Origin: UBA5177 sp002413265
Lineage (GTDB): Bacteria > Chloroflexota > UBA5177
Direction of reading: 5' to 3'
NCBI GenBank assembly: GCA_036752825.1
Contig: DAIORV010000010.1
Coordinates: 1-34,398 of the forward strand
Length of the DNA stretch: 34,398 nucleotides
The position numbers and the translations under genes are program-made. Below are positions 8,398 through 15,366 of this stretch, piece by piece; within the stretch, counting starts at the first letter, position 1; every line of letters begins with the position of its first letter. A model generated the notes under the pieces. That model saw only the letters and a program-made list of their open reading frames with translations. It was not told where the DNA came from and made no database searches.

Positions 8398-10483
8398 GGA
8401 TAGCAGCCTGGCCGGTTACGCGCACCAGCGGTGCGTGGCACAACTGAAGTCGCTGCCGCCCCACCGAATCAAAATGAATGATGGTCAATGTGTCGCGTCC
8501 CCGTCCCTCTATCGATATTACTGTGCCACGTCCCCAGCGCGAGTGGCTCACGATCTCGCCCTCCTGCACAAACTTGAGGCGTGGCATCGAAGGGACTCTC
8601 TCGAGCCTCTCGTGTGCAAGGTTGTGGCGTCCCATCTCCCTCAGGAATCGACTCGGCTCGCCGGCCAACGCTTGTCCACCGAGGAAGCGCGCGAGAGCAT
8701 GGGTGAGGAACAGTCGATCCCGTGCTCTGGTCACGCCCACGTAGCACAGTCGTCGTTCCTCTTCGATATCAATCTCGCGGTCCATAGCCCGCCGATGGGG
8801 CAACAAACCCTCTTCCATTCCGACCAGAAATACAGTTGAGAACTCGAGCCCCTTGGCCGCGTGCAGGGTTAGCAGACTTACTCCTTGCCCTTTGGCTTGA
8901 ACGTCGGATTGGATGGCGAGGCGGTCGATCAGGCCCGGCAGCGTTCCTCTTCCGGAGTCGAATTCGCGAACCAGGCTGCGTAGCTCACCAAGGTTCTCGT
9001 TCAGTGACTCATGATCGTCCGAACCGGCCTCCAGGTCAGGCCGAGCCGCGGAGATGGCGTGCTCGAGCAGAACGTCGAGTGCTTGTTCCCGACGAGCACA
9101 GACCGCGCGAACCCGCGATGCCAGCGCCTTCAGCCGAGCCTGCACCGGCCCCGGAATCGATGAGTCTGGCGTCAGCTGCGTCATTGCGCGCAGCAATGAA
9201 GACCCCAACTCATCGGCAGCTCGACGCAGCACGGTCCGTCGCGTATCCCCAAAACCCCTGATGCGGAGAGCAAGAATGGCCGCCGCCTCATCGTCGGAGT
9301 CGTCCAACGCCAGCCGCAGGTACGCAACTACCGTCTGGATTTCGGGCTGTTCATAGAAGCGTCGTCCGGAAAGGACGCGATACGGGATACCTCGCCTGAG
9401 CAGCACATCCTCAATGACTCGAGACTGCGCGTTTATCCGGAACAGCACCGCCATGTCCTCGAAGTGTTCTCCACTTCCGTGAATTGATTCGACCTTGGAG
9501 ACGACCCACGCCGCCTCTTCCATCTCGCTCGAGGCAGTGAAGCTGATCGGGCGAGCGCCCGCCGGTCGAGCGGTCCGGAGGTGCTTCGATTCCCTGTGCG
9601 CATTGCGGGTGATCAGTGAAGCGGCGGCGCGCAAAACTAGCTTGCTGTGCCGGTAGCTCTCGCCCAGCTCCACAACTTCCGCGTCGGGAAAGCACTGTCG
9701 GTACAGGGTGGCTCCGCCGGCGGCTTGCCTCCACCCGTAGATCGCCTGGTCGTCATCTCCCACCGCTATGACCGTGTCGGACGGAGGTGACAGGAGCTGG
9801 AGAATGGCTGCCTGCACCGGATTGGTGTCTTGAAACTCGTCGACCAGAATAACGTCGAAGCGCCGGCGGACAGCTTCCCGGATGCGGTCCTGCTCCCTAA
9901 GCAGGGCGCAAGTGCAAACCAGAAGATCGTCGAGGTCTAGCGCCACGAGGGAACGCAGCCGGGCGTCATACTTCTCGCGAATAGAGGTGAGGGTCGCCTC
10001 AGGAATCCCGTGGATTCTGCTTGCCTCGACCGGAGAGCTCCCATTCTTGACCGCACTCACGGCATGCGCCGTTTGAGACAGCTGCGAGGGCTCGGCGTCC
10101 GACGTGACGGTACGCAACACGGAGTGCGCCTCGCGTGGCCCGAGAAGTCGAAATGGCCGGTGAAAACCGGCCGCATGAGTGTAGCGGCGCAGGAAAGCAT
10201 TGCAGGTCCAGTGAAATGTGCCGATGCGAACGGGCACATCTAGACCGACAAGATCGCCTACCCTTTGCCGCATCTCTGCGGCAGCGCGGTTCGTGAAGGT
10301 GATCGCCAGGATTCGTTGCGGGACAGCTGCTGTCTCGCTCAAGCGGCGGGCGATATGCCCTGTAATCACTCGTGTCTTGCCGCTTCCAGGACCGGCCAAA
10401 ACGAGGAGCGGCCCCTCCACGTGGTCGACGACACGACGCTGTTCCGGATTGAGACCGAAATGCAACTCTTCCACATCACACAA
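8387..10483 (-). CDS. uvrD: UvrD/PcrA-type 3'-5' DNA helicase (SF1A)
   Basis: A 698-residue superfamily 1A helicase for repair and replication-fork maintenance. Visible motifs in order: Q-motif LNPEQRRVVDH, Walker A AGPGSGKTRVIT, Ia ITFTNRAAAEMRQRV, II VDEFQDTNPVQ, III VGDDDQAIYGWR, IV ESYRHSKLVLRAA, V LTLHAAKGLEFSTVFL with GMEEGLLPHRR, and VI RRLCYVGVTRARDRLFL. A C-terminal Tudor-like segment (SHWSRWGRGTVISI-type; seen here as RWGRGTVISIEGRG) resembles the RNA-polymerase-binding tail of PcrA/UvrD. The start is TTG 10483; a TAGAAT box at 10492-10497 sits only 8 bases upstream, so the message may be leaderless or nearly so. The GTG codon three residues later is an alternative. The gene ends overlapping the PDZ-Lon gene. 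Confidence 0.95.
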   Translation of the reverse strand: MCDVEELHFGLNPEQRRVVDHVEGPLLVLAGPGSGKTRVITGHIARRLSETAAVPQRILAITFTNRAAAEMRQRVGDLVGLDVPVRIGTFHWTCNAFLRRYTHAAGFHRPFRLLGPREAHSVLRTVTSDAEPSQLSQTAHAVSAVKNGSSPVEASRIHGIPEATLTSIREKYDARLRSLVALDLDDLLVCTCALLREQDRIREAVRRRFDVILVDEFQDTNPVQAAILQLLSPPSDTVIAVGDDDQAIYGWRQAAGGATLYRQCFPDAEVVELGESYRHSKLVLRAAASLITRNAHRESKHLRTARPAGARPISFTASSEMEEAAWVVSKVESIHGSGEHFEDMAVLFRINAQSRVIEDVLLRRGIPYRVLSGRRFYEQPEIQTVVAYLRLALDDSDDEAAAILALRIRGFGDTRRTVLRRAADELGSSLLRAMTQLTPDSSIPGPVQARLKALASRVRAVCARREQALDVLLEHAISAARPDLEAGSDDHESLNENLGELRSLVREFDSGRGTLPGLIDRLAIQSDVQAKGQGVSLLTLHAAKGLEFSTVFLVGMEEGLLPHRRAMDREIDIEEERRLCYVGVTRARDRLFLTHALARFLGGQALAGEPSRFLREMGRHNLAHERLERVPSMPRLKFVQEGEIVSHSRWGRGTVISIEGRGRDTLTIIHFDSVGRQRLQLCHAPLVRVTGQAAIRAG

Positions 10484-10521
10484 AGCTTCGGATTCTACTC
10501 CGTGCGCCGTAGCCGAGATTG

Positions 10522-10866
10522 TCAGCCGATGATGCGGAAGTCAGCCTCTCGCGAGAGGTGGGGCGACACTAGATCATCGAGCGTGGACGTGCCTCCCGTG
10601 AGGTCTTCAAGGACATCAACCCAGAAGAACGTGTCGGCCTCACTCAGAGCAGTGTCGACGCCGATGCTTGCTCTGGTGAGCCCGCGCCAAACAGCTTCAC
10701 CCGGGAAGCCCGCCTCCGCGAGTAGCTCCCGCGACTCGACAGCCATCGATCGAAGACTGGTTCGATCATCGTAGGTAGCGACCACGCCACCGCTCAGGCG
10801 CTCGACAATCGAGATTGCCCGATGGCCAATCTCGCTCATTCTGGTTCGCGCTTCGTACGTATTCAT
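10522..10866 (-). CDS. Hypothetical protein, 114 aa
   Basis: I do not recognise the family. Starting at ATG 10866 (MNTYEARTRMSEIG), the product is a soluble, acidic, mostly helical 114-residue protein with no signal peptide, membrane segment or cysteine pair. The frame stays open further upstream to 11061, but that extension is antisense to the divergent transporter gene and its residues look non-coding. It lies 38 bases upstream of uvrD on the same strand and is probably co-transcribed with it. Confidence 0.6.
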   Translation of the reverse strand: MNTYEARTRMSEIGHRAISIVERLSGGVVATYDDRTSLRSMAVESRELLAEAGFPGEAVWRGLTRASIGVDTALSEADTFFWVDVLEDLTGGTSTLDDLVSPHLSREADFRIIG

Positions 10867-10927
10867 GCGGCTTCGCCTTGCACGTATCGTGCCATATCTC
10901 GACGGAATCTTCCAGGCATAATAGCCC

Positions 10928-11626
10928 ATGTCCCGGAGCGTCGAGGCCGAGCAGCATCGCCACCCGTATGAGCTTTTGGGCGATGTCATCCTCGGTTTGA
11001 ACGACGGAATCGTAACGACACTCGTCTTTGCGCTGAGCGTTTCCGGAGCGGCCGCGTCCAATCAGGCGGTGGTGATTGCAGGGCTCGCGGAAATGCTCGC
11101 GGGCGGAGTATCGATGTTTCTGGGCGGATTTCTGGCGGGCCAATCCGAGAAGGAGGCCGTAGAGCATCAGATATCCGTCGAACGACACGAGATCGAGGCG
11201 GAGCCGGAGGAGGAACGCGAAGAGCTGCGACAAATCTATCGCGAAAAGGGATTCACGGAGGGACAGACAACGTCGATCGTGGAGCACCTGACGAGCGACA
11301 CGGAGCGGTGGCTTAACAGCATGGTTCGAGACGAGCTCATGATTCGTCCGGGACACTTCGTCAATCCCTGGCGGAGAGGAGCTGCGCTTGGCTTCTCCTT
11401 CGCCGCGGGCGCACTGGTGCCTATTTCGCCCTTCCTACTTCATATGAGCAGGGCTGCCCTGGTATCTGTTGTCCTGTCACTCTTGCTGCTGTTCGGCACC
11501 GGAGCAGCGCGTTCTCGTTTCAGTCACAGCTCCTGGGTGCGGAGTGGGGCGCAGATGGTTCTGGTCGGTGTGATCGGTACTATCGCCGGCCTGGGGATTG
11601 GACGCCTCCTGTCTTCCGGCCTTTGA
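10928..11626 (+). CDS. VIT1/CCC1-family Fe/Mn transporter-like protein
   Basis: A 232-residue integral membrane protein of the VIT1/CCC1 (DUF125) family, which exports or sequesters Fe2+ and Mn2+. The N-terminus shows the family signature HPYELLGDVILGLNDGIVTTLVFA followed by GLAEMLAGGVSMFLGGFLAGQSEKE. A charged cytoplasmic segment (about residues 75-140) is rich in Glu (VERHEIEAEPEEEREELRQIY), as in the metal-binding helices of this family. Three more hydrophobic helices complete a five-helix layout. ATG 10928 is directly preceded by CATAAT at 10917-10922, leaving only 5 bases between a possible -10 element and the start, so a leaderless transcript is plausible. It is divergent from the 114-aa gene. 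Confidence 0.88.
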   Translation: MSRSVEAEQHRHPYELLGDVILGLNDGIVTTLVFALSVSGAAASNQAVVIAGLAEMLAGGVSMFLGGFLAGQSEKEAVEHQISVERHEIEAEPEEEREELRQIYREKGFTEGQTTSIVEHLTSDTERWLNSMVRDELMIRPGHFVNPWRRGAALGFSFAAGALVPISPFLLHMSRAALVSVVLSLLLLFGTGAARSRFSHSSWVRSGAQMVLVGVIGTIAGLGIGRLLSSGL

Positions 11627-11641
11627 CTCGCGCGGGGTCGG

Positions 11642-11815
11642 TCAGGCTGCCTCGAGCTCCTCGTATTGGCTGAGCAGCGCCGACCATAACTGCAAGTAGC
11701 GGTCGTACTCGGCGGACTGCTCACCTCTCCGCTCCATATCGAACAAGATTTCCATACCGCGGTTGAGCCGTTCCTCGAGCGTCTGGATCTCAGTTTCCGG
11801 TCTATTCAGGATCAT
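11642..11815 (-). CDS. Small hypothetical protein, 57 aa, putative SOS-regulated
   Basis: A short frame reading MILNRPETEIQTLEERL at the start and ending SQYEELEAA, with stop TGA at 11642-11644. It is acidic, probably almost entirely helical, with no membrane segment or cysteine. Support for expression is strong. A GGAGG Shine-Dalgarno sits 5 bases before the ATG, and a near-consensus promoter (TTGACA, 17 bp, TAAAAT) lies just upstream, overlapped by a LexA-like box (separate entries). It follows coxG on the minus strand and converges on the VIT1-type gene with a 15-base gap. The family is not recognised. If the operator is real, a damage-induced role such as division delay or modulation of a repair protein is possible, but that is speculation. 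Confidence 0.7.
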   Translation of the reverse strand: MILNRPETEIQTLEERLNRGMEILFDMERRGEQSAEYDRYLQLWSALLSQYEELEAA

Positions 11816-11857
11816 TGTATCCTCCAGGAGGTGGTGTGAATCACCGGTCCTGAACAG

Positions 11858-11886
11858 ATTTTAGTACAGTCGTTCTATTTTGTCAA
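11858..11886 (-). promoter_or_regulatory. Near-consensus sigma-70-type promoter for the 57-aa gene
   Basis: On the minus strand the -35 hexamer TTGACA (11881-11886) and the -10 hexamer TAAAAT (11858-11863) are separated by exactly 17 bp. The -35 is a perfect match and the -10 differs from TATAAT at one base. It lies right after the coxG stop and about 40 bases before the 57-aa start codon. It is one of the strongest promoter matches I found in the window. Confidence 0.75.
11862..11877 (-). promoter_or_regulatory. LexA/SOS-box-like operator
   Basis: On the minus strand the sequence TAGAAC-GACT-GTACTA lies in the spacer between the -35 and -10 hexamers. It differs at one half-site position from the symmetric TAGAAC-N4-GTTCTA. 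GAAC-N4-GTTC is the core of the LexA box of Gram-positive bacteria, and cyanobacterial boxes (RGTAC-N3-D-GTWCB) are closely related. Placement across the promoter spacer is typical for a repressor site. No lexA gene is in the window, so the binding protein is inferred. Confidence 0.5.
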
Positions 11887-11901
11887 AGATTTGCGCGACG
11901 G

Positions 11902-12471
11902 TCAGGGCTTCGGATCGCGGCCCGTCAGCTTGCGACCCAAGGCGCCGGCACGGGACTTCAACACGTCTACTGTCACGCTACCCATATCGAGAACGCTCTC
12001 GGGCTGCTCAACGTGCCCTTCATTCGGGCCAGTCAGTTTCAATTCCAGGCAGGCGGCGAACTCTTTGATGAGCCTCCCAGCCACGTCGGGGATGATGCTT
12101 CGCCCAAACTGCGCTAGTCGCCCGCTGACGTCGACTCTCGAGTTGAGCGACACCAGAGTGCTACCATCCCCATTCTCAGAGAGCTCGGCCAGGACCGTGC
12201 CCGAAGCTCCGCTACCGCCCCGCGTCTCTTGTCCCTTCCCAGACAGAGTGATCTTGTGCGCCGGCTGATCGACGGTCAACTCCAGATCTCCACGGAATGT
12301 CATTTGAACCGCACCCAGCTTCACCTTTACGAGTCCCTTGTAGTGCCGATCGTCGACCTGGTCGGTGATTTGTGCCCCTGGCACGCACGGAGCTACCTCA
12401 GGCACGTCGCTTAACTGGAGCATGACTCGGTCCATCGGAGCCGTGACGGTGAACGAGTGTTGGAACTCCAC
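11902..12471 (-). CDS. CoxG-like SRPBCC protein (CO dehydrogenase subunit G family)
   Basis: A 189-residue protein of the CoxG family (SRPBCC/START-like fold). The N-terminus MEFQHSFTVTAPMDRVMLQLSD begins the first strand and helix, followed by VPEVAPCVPGAQI, a family hallmark, and a middle segment LVKVKLGAVQMTFRGDLEL. CoxG proteins help recruit or mature molybdenum hydroxylases such as CO dehydrogenase at the membrane. No coxSML genes are visible nearby, so it may serve another hydroxylase or lie apart from its partners. GTG 12471 is preceded by GGAGG at 7-base spacing. The C-terminal tail beyond residue 145 is poorly conserved in appearance. Confidence 0.85.
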   Translation of the reverse strand: MEFQHSFTVTAPMDRVMLQLSDVPEVAPCVPGAQITDQVDDRHYKGLVKVKLGAVQMTFRGDLELTVDQPAHKITLSGKGQETRGGSGASGTVLAELSENGDGSTLVSLNSRVDVSGRLAQFGRSIIPDVAGRLIKEFAACLELKLTGPNEGHVEQPESVLDMGSVTVDVLKSRAGALGRKLTGRDPKP

Positions 12472-12492
12472 AGGCTGTCCTCCAGAGGGTGC

Positions 12493-12527
12493 AAAAAAAG
12501 AGGCCGCGACAGAAGTTCTGCGCGGCC
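12493..12527 (-). terminator. Rho-independent terminator after rpsU
   Basis: The minus strand reads GGCCGCG-CAGAA-C-TTCTG-T-CGCGGCC followed by TC and seven T residues. The outer stem of 7 GC-rich pairs continues, after a single unpaired base, into a 5-pair inner stem. It stands about 30 bases after the rpsU stop, in the correct orientation, and before coxG. It is the clearest terminator in the window. Confidence 0.9.
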
Positions 12528-12557
12528 CTAGTATGACGTCATCGTTATGGAAAGAAG

Positions 12558-12782
12558 CTAGCCGTTTCGGCGCTCGGCACGCTCCCGTTTCATTTGAGCT
12601 CGACGGGCCCGCTTCTCGGCTTTGGCTTTCGCCAGCCGGCGCTGCTCAGATGGCGGCTGATAGTAGCGCCGACGCTTGAATTCCGCCACCACGGTCTGCG
12701 AATTGCGCTTCCAGCGCTTGACCATGCCTTCGAAGTCTCGACCGCGCTCTTCCACCGGTCGCGGTCTGCGTTCCTCTTCCAA
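12558..12782 (-). CDS. rpsU: Small ribosomal subunit protein bS21
   Basis: The segment FEGMVKRWKRNSQTVVAEF, followed by KRRRYYQPPSEQRRLAKAKA and a very basic tail, matches bS21, the 30S protein near the mRNA exit/anti-Shine-Dalgarno region. The reading frame is open from GTG 12815. That codon, however, lies inside the hairpin of a terminator-like structure (12798-12827), and the first residues have no S21 character. I prefer TTG 12782 (74 residues), preceded by AAGGA at about 7-base spacing. A GTG at 12755 would give a length closer to the E. coli protein. The product, from either distal start, is longer at the N-terminus than usual. It is flanked by terminators on both sides, unlike the tightly packed genes upstream. 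Confidence 0.85.
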   Translation of the reverse strand: MEEERRPRPVEERGRDFEGMVKRWKRNSQTVVAEFKRRRYYQPPSEQRRLAKAKAEKRARRAQMKRERAERRNG

Positions 12783-12797
12783 ATACCCGTCCTTACG

Positions 12798-12827
12798 AAA
12801 CAAAAACCCACGCACATCCGCGCGTGG
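12798..12827 (-). terminator. Terminator-like hairpin between merR and rpsU
   Basis: On the minus strand CCACGC, an 8-base loop and GCGTGG are followed by GTTTTTGTTT. The 6-pair stem plus T-rich tail fits an intrinsic terminator ending the operon that finishes with the MerR-type gene. Because it stands immediately upstream of rpsU, it could instead work as a partial terminator/attenuator controlling rpsU read-through. Confidence 0.65.
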
Positions 12828-12860
12828 TCCGCCAGTAAATCGTGGTTGGTGCCTTCGTGA

Positions 12861-13289
12861 TCATACACCATCAAGAGCGGCAGCAGAAAGGCCGGGACGC
12901 GCGCCTCGCAACACATTCTCTAGAGAGCCTATGCCGGAGCGGAGGGTCATCAGCTGCTCCACCAGGCTATCGACCGCTGACGGGGAAACCCAACCGTCGA
13001 GGCCTGGTTCCTCCCGCTGGGAGAGCCTCTCGCGAGCCATGGCGACTGCTCGACGCAACGGAATACCGGAGACCCGTGCTTGCCGAATCAGCACGATCAT
13101 GTCAAGATTTTCGCCGTTAATCTTTCGGGTTCCGTGGGCGTGAGGAAGGATATAGCCGCGATCCATCCAGTGCTGTATCTGTCGCTCGGAGACGCCCGTA
13201 AGAGCGGCTGCCTGACTCATGGTCAGGGCTAAATCGCGCCACATCTTCGCCCGATTTGGCGGACTGAACTGAAACGTCTCTTCGGGCAT
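12861..13289 (-). CDS. MerR-family transcriptional regulator
   Basis: A 142-residue protein with a MerR-type winged helix-turn-helix: LTMSQAAALTGVSERQIQHWMDRGYILP (about residues 22-49), followed by the wing GTRKINGENLDMIVLIRQARVSGIPLRRAVAMARE. The C-terminal third is an amphipathic, probably dimerising segment with no cysteine metal-binding motif, so the effector is unknown. It follows trmD on the same strand after an 80-base gap that contains an inverted repeat (separate entry), and ends just before a terminator. Presence of a MerR regulator at the end of a ribosome-biogenesis operon is unusual, and its target is not evident. Confidence 0.85.
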   Translation of the reverse strand: MPEETFQFSPPNRAKMWRDLALTMSQAAALTGVSERQIQHWMDRGYILPHAHGTRKINGENLDMIVLIRQARVSGIPLRRAVAMARERLSQREEPGLDGWVSPSAVDSLVEQLMTLRSGIGSLENVLRGARPGLSAAALDGV

Positions 13290-13329
13290 GCGGCTTCGCC
13301 TGCTTCTGTTCCGAACGTACCGAGAATCT

Positions 13330-13358
13330 CCTCAGACGAAAACATCGTACTACTGAGG
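13330..13358. repeat. Inverted repeat in the trmD-merR spacer
   Basis: CCTCAG and CTGAGG form a 6-bp inverted repeat separated by 17 bases, with a nested ACGA/TCGT pairing inside on the minus strand. There is no T-tract, so it is not a standard terminator. It lies about 40 bases upstream of the MerR-type start and could be an RNA hairpin or an autoregulatory operator. Confidence 0.3.
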
Positions 13359-13369
13359 CGTGGTTCTGT

Positions 13370-14080
13370 CTATCTAGTCGCGTCGCGCGATGTCTGGTCA
13401 TCGGCGAGCATGTCGGGACGTGTGTCCGCGGTCAGCTGAAGAGCCTGGGCCCTCCGCCAAGCGGCGATTGCGGCGTGATGGCCCGAAAGCAGCACCTCGG
13501 GCACATCCCACCCGCGAAAGCTGGAAGGACGAGTGTACTGCGGGTACTCCAACAGTCCAGCAGTAAATGACTCCTCGACGGTCGCTTCGTCCGAAAGGAC
13601 CCCGGGCTGCAGCCTGGACACGGCATCCGTCAGAACCATGGCGGGCAGCTCGCCGCAAGACAGCACATAGTCCCCAACCGAGATTTCGTCGGAGACAAGG
13701 TGCTCGCGGACTCGCTCATCGACTCCTTCGTAGTGGCCGGCGACCAGGATTAGCTCTCGTTGCGCTGCCATGTCCCGTACTACGGACTGTGTCAGCAAGC
13801 GGCCCCTGGGAGAAAGCAGTACAACCGGGACGTCCGGCACGCGATCGATGGCTTCGACCGCGTCGAACAGAGGTTCGGGCTTCATGACCATTCCCGAACC
13901 GCCGCCGAACGGATAGTCGTCGGTCACGTGGTGAACGCCCACACCGAACGGCCGGAGATCAACAATGCGTACATCTACGGCGCCAGCCTCGACCGCGCGC
14001 GAAACCAAGCCCTGTGCGAGCCAGCTGTCGAACATCGAGGGAAAGAGGGTGACAATGTGTACGCGGAGAGACGCGCTCAT
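13370..14080 (-). CDS. trmD: tRNA (guanine-37-N1)-methyltransferase
   Basis: A 236-residue SPOUT methyltransferase that makes m1G37 in tRNAs reading CNN codons and prevents +1 frameshifting. Visible motifs: VHIVTLFPSMFDSW at the N-terminus, DDYPFGGGSGMVMKPEP, LSPRGRLLTQ, AGHYEGVDERV, and the trefoil-knot segment EISVGDYVLSCGELPAMVLTDAVSRLQPGVL. The C-terminal helical domain includes YTRPSSFRGWDVPEVLLSGHH. ATG 14080 overlaps the rimM stop as ATGA, indicating translational coupling; longer forms to 14101 would intrude into rimM. It sits in the conserved order rpsP-khpA-rimM-trmD. Confidence 0.97.
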   Translation of the reverse strand: MSASLRVHIVTLFPSMFDSWLAQGLVSRAVEAGAVDVRIVDLRPFGVGVHHVTDDYPFGGGSGMVMKPEPLFDAVEAIDRVPDVPVVLLSPRGRLLTQSVVRDMAAQRELILVAGHYEGVDERVREHLVSDEISVGDYVLSCGELPAMVLTDAVSRLQPGVLSDEATVEESFTAGLLEYPQYTRPSSFRGWDVPEVLLSGHHAAIAAWRRAQALQLTADTRPDMLADDQTSRDATR

Positions 14081-14592
14081 TCCTCGGCTTCGAGCACCCA
14101 ATTCCGCACTACGACTCGCCGTCCCGACACGTCTAGCTCTTCGATAGCATCGGCGATCACCGGTATGAGCGGCGCCGACGTTCCGGTCCCGACTACAAAA
14201 ACGTCGTTGCTCCCCGTTCGGATAACGTCCGTCACGTTTCCGATTGAGAGTCCTTGCTCAGTTACGACTTCGCACCCCACGACGTCGTCGAGATAGTAAT
14301 GTCCCTCTGGAAGCGAAACCGCTTCCGTGCGCGGAACTGCGAGGTCCTTGCCACGCAGAGCGTCAACGTCTTCGGGAGCGTCCACGCCCTCGAGCTTGAG
14401 CAAGACCCGACCCTTGTGGGGCCTTACGCCCTCGACGCGCACCTTCGCTCGCTCTCGCCCGATCAACACCTCCTGAAGATGGTCAAAGCGATCGGGAAAG
14501 TCGGTCAGAAGCTCGACCTTGATCTCGCCCCGCACTCCGAAGGCGCCCGCGATCCGGCCGATGACCATTGTGTCGTCGCTTGCCTTCGCCAC
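14077..14592 (-). CDS. rimM: 16S rRNA processing/30S maturation factor
   Basis: A 171-residue RimM, which binds uS19 and helps mature the 3' (head) domain of the 30S subunit. The N-terminal RimM barrel begins MVIGRIAGAFGVRGEIKVELLTDFPDRF. The C-terminal PRC-like barrel contains GHYYLDDVVGCEVVTEQG and IPVIADAIEELDVSGRRVVV. I chose GTG 14592 because it lies downstream of the khpA reading frame except for a short overlap. ATG 14568 (163 residues) is an equally acceptable start and neither has a strong Shine-Dalgarno. The open frame to 14691 runs inside khpA and is unlikely. The stop overlaps the trmD start. Confidence 0.95.
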   Translation of the reverse strand: MAKASDDTMVIGRIAGAFGVRGEIKVELLTDFPDRFDHLQEVLIGRERAKVRVEGVRPHKGRVLLKLEGVDAPEDVDALRGKDLAVPRTEAVSLPEGHYYLDDVVGCEVVTEQGLSIGNVTDVIRTGSNDVFVVGTGTSAPLIPVIADAIEELDVSGRRVVVRNWVLEAEE

Positions 14593-14605
14593 GGAACGCT
14601 CGTTC

Positions 14606-14836
14606 TCAGTCGATTTCGAGTATGGCTCGCTTGTGGTTCTGGATGGCAGAAACCTTGAGGAGAGTGCGCATGGCTCTCGCGACCCTTCCACGTCTGCCGA
14701 TCACCTTGCCGATGTCGCGACTTGCCACGTGGAGCCGATAGACAGTCAAGCCTTCCTCCTCGGTTTCGGTGATCTCCATCTCCTCTGGATGGTCGACCAG
14801 GGACGAGGCCACGTATTCGATCAGCTCTTTGGTCAC
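14606..14836 (-). CDS. khpA: KH-domain RNA-binding protein KhpA
   Basis: A 76-residue single KH-domain protein. The RNA-binding loop is GKVIGRRG at residues 43-50, within SRDIGKVIGRRGRVARAMRTLL. KhpA proteins (YlqC/KhpA) partner KhpB/Jag and affect sRNA binding and cell elongation in Gram-positive bacteria. GTG 14836 overlaps the rpsP stop as GTGA, so translation is coupled. The position between rpsP and rimM is the standard place for this gene in Gram-positive-type genomes. Confidence 0.95.
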   Translation of the reverse strand: MTKELIEYVASSLVDHPEEMEITETEEEGLTVYRLHVASRDIGKVIGRRGRVARAMRTLLKVSAIQNHKRAILEID

Positions 14837-15357
14837 TCCGGCGCCTCCCCGACTTCGACCGTCTCCTCGGGCGAGAGCTCGACCGTGGCCTCACCGCTGC
14901 CGGCTGCCGGTGCCACGTCCCCGCTTCCGGCCGCGTCCATTGTGGGAACTTCGGCCAGGGCTGCCTCAGGTGCCGAAGCTTCAGCGACCGCCGCCTCCTC
15001 CGACTTTGCCTTGGCCGTGCTGCGCTTCGCGCGAGGCTTGGGGGGAGGCGCCTCTTCCGCCGCTGGTTGCGGTCTGATGACAGGCTCAGGTGTTTCACCC
15101 CGCCTCACGGCTGATGGCTCGATGTTGAATTTGCTGAGCAGCTTCAAGACCGTATCCGTTGGCTGAGCGCCGCGTCGCAGCCAGTCGATCGCTTTGGCCT
15201 GATCTATCGTGATGGTGGCGGGGTTCTTCAAGGGATCATAGAAACCCACCTGATCGATATAGCGGCCACCTCGCGGGGAACGCGAATCGGCTACCACAAT
15301 GCGGTAGCTAGGCTGGTGCTTGGCGCCGACTCGGCGCAGTCGAATCTTAACTGGCAA
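14833..15357 (-). CDS. rpsP: Small ribosomal subunit protein bS16 with long C-terminal extension
   Basis: The first 85 or so residues are bS16 (MPVKIRLRRVGAKHQPSYRIVVADSR type start, GRYIDQVGFYDPL, LRRGAQPTDTVLKLL), a 30S assembly protein. The remaining 85 or so residues are a low-complexity tail, first Pro/Lys/Arg-rich (EEAPPPKPRAKRSTAKAK) then Ala/Glu-rich and acidic. It roughly doubles the usual 80-100-residue length. Extended S16 proteins occur in Actinobacteria and related groups, and the tail is probably disordered. It starts 9 bases after the recR stop and overlaps khpA. Confidence 0.95.
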   Translation of the reverse strand: MPVKIRLRRVGAKHQPSYRIVVADSRSPRGGRYIDQVGFYDPLKNPATITIDQAKAIDWLRRGAQPTDTVLKLLSKFNIEPSAVRRGETPEPVIRPQPAAEEAPPPKPRAKRSTAKAKSEEAAVAEASAPEAALAEVPTMDAAGSGDVAPAAGSGEATVELSPEETVEVGEAPE

Positions 15358-15366
15358 TCTTTCCTC

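Noticed and set aside
10867..11061. N-terminal extension of the 114-aa gene
   Set aside because: It would run antisense through the transporter start, and the residues are unlike the rest; ATG 10866 is the better start.
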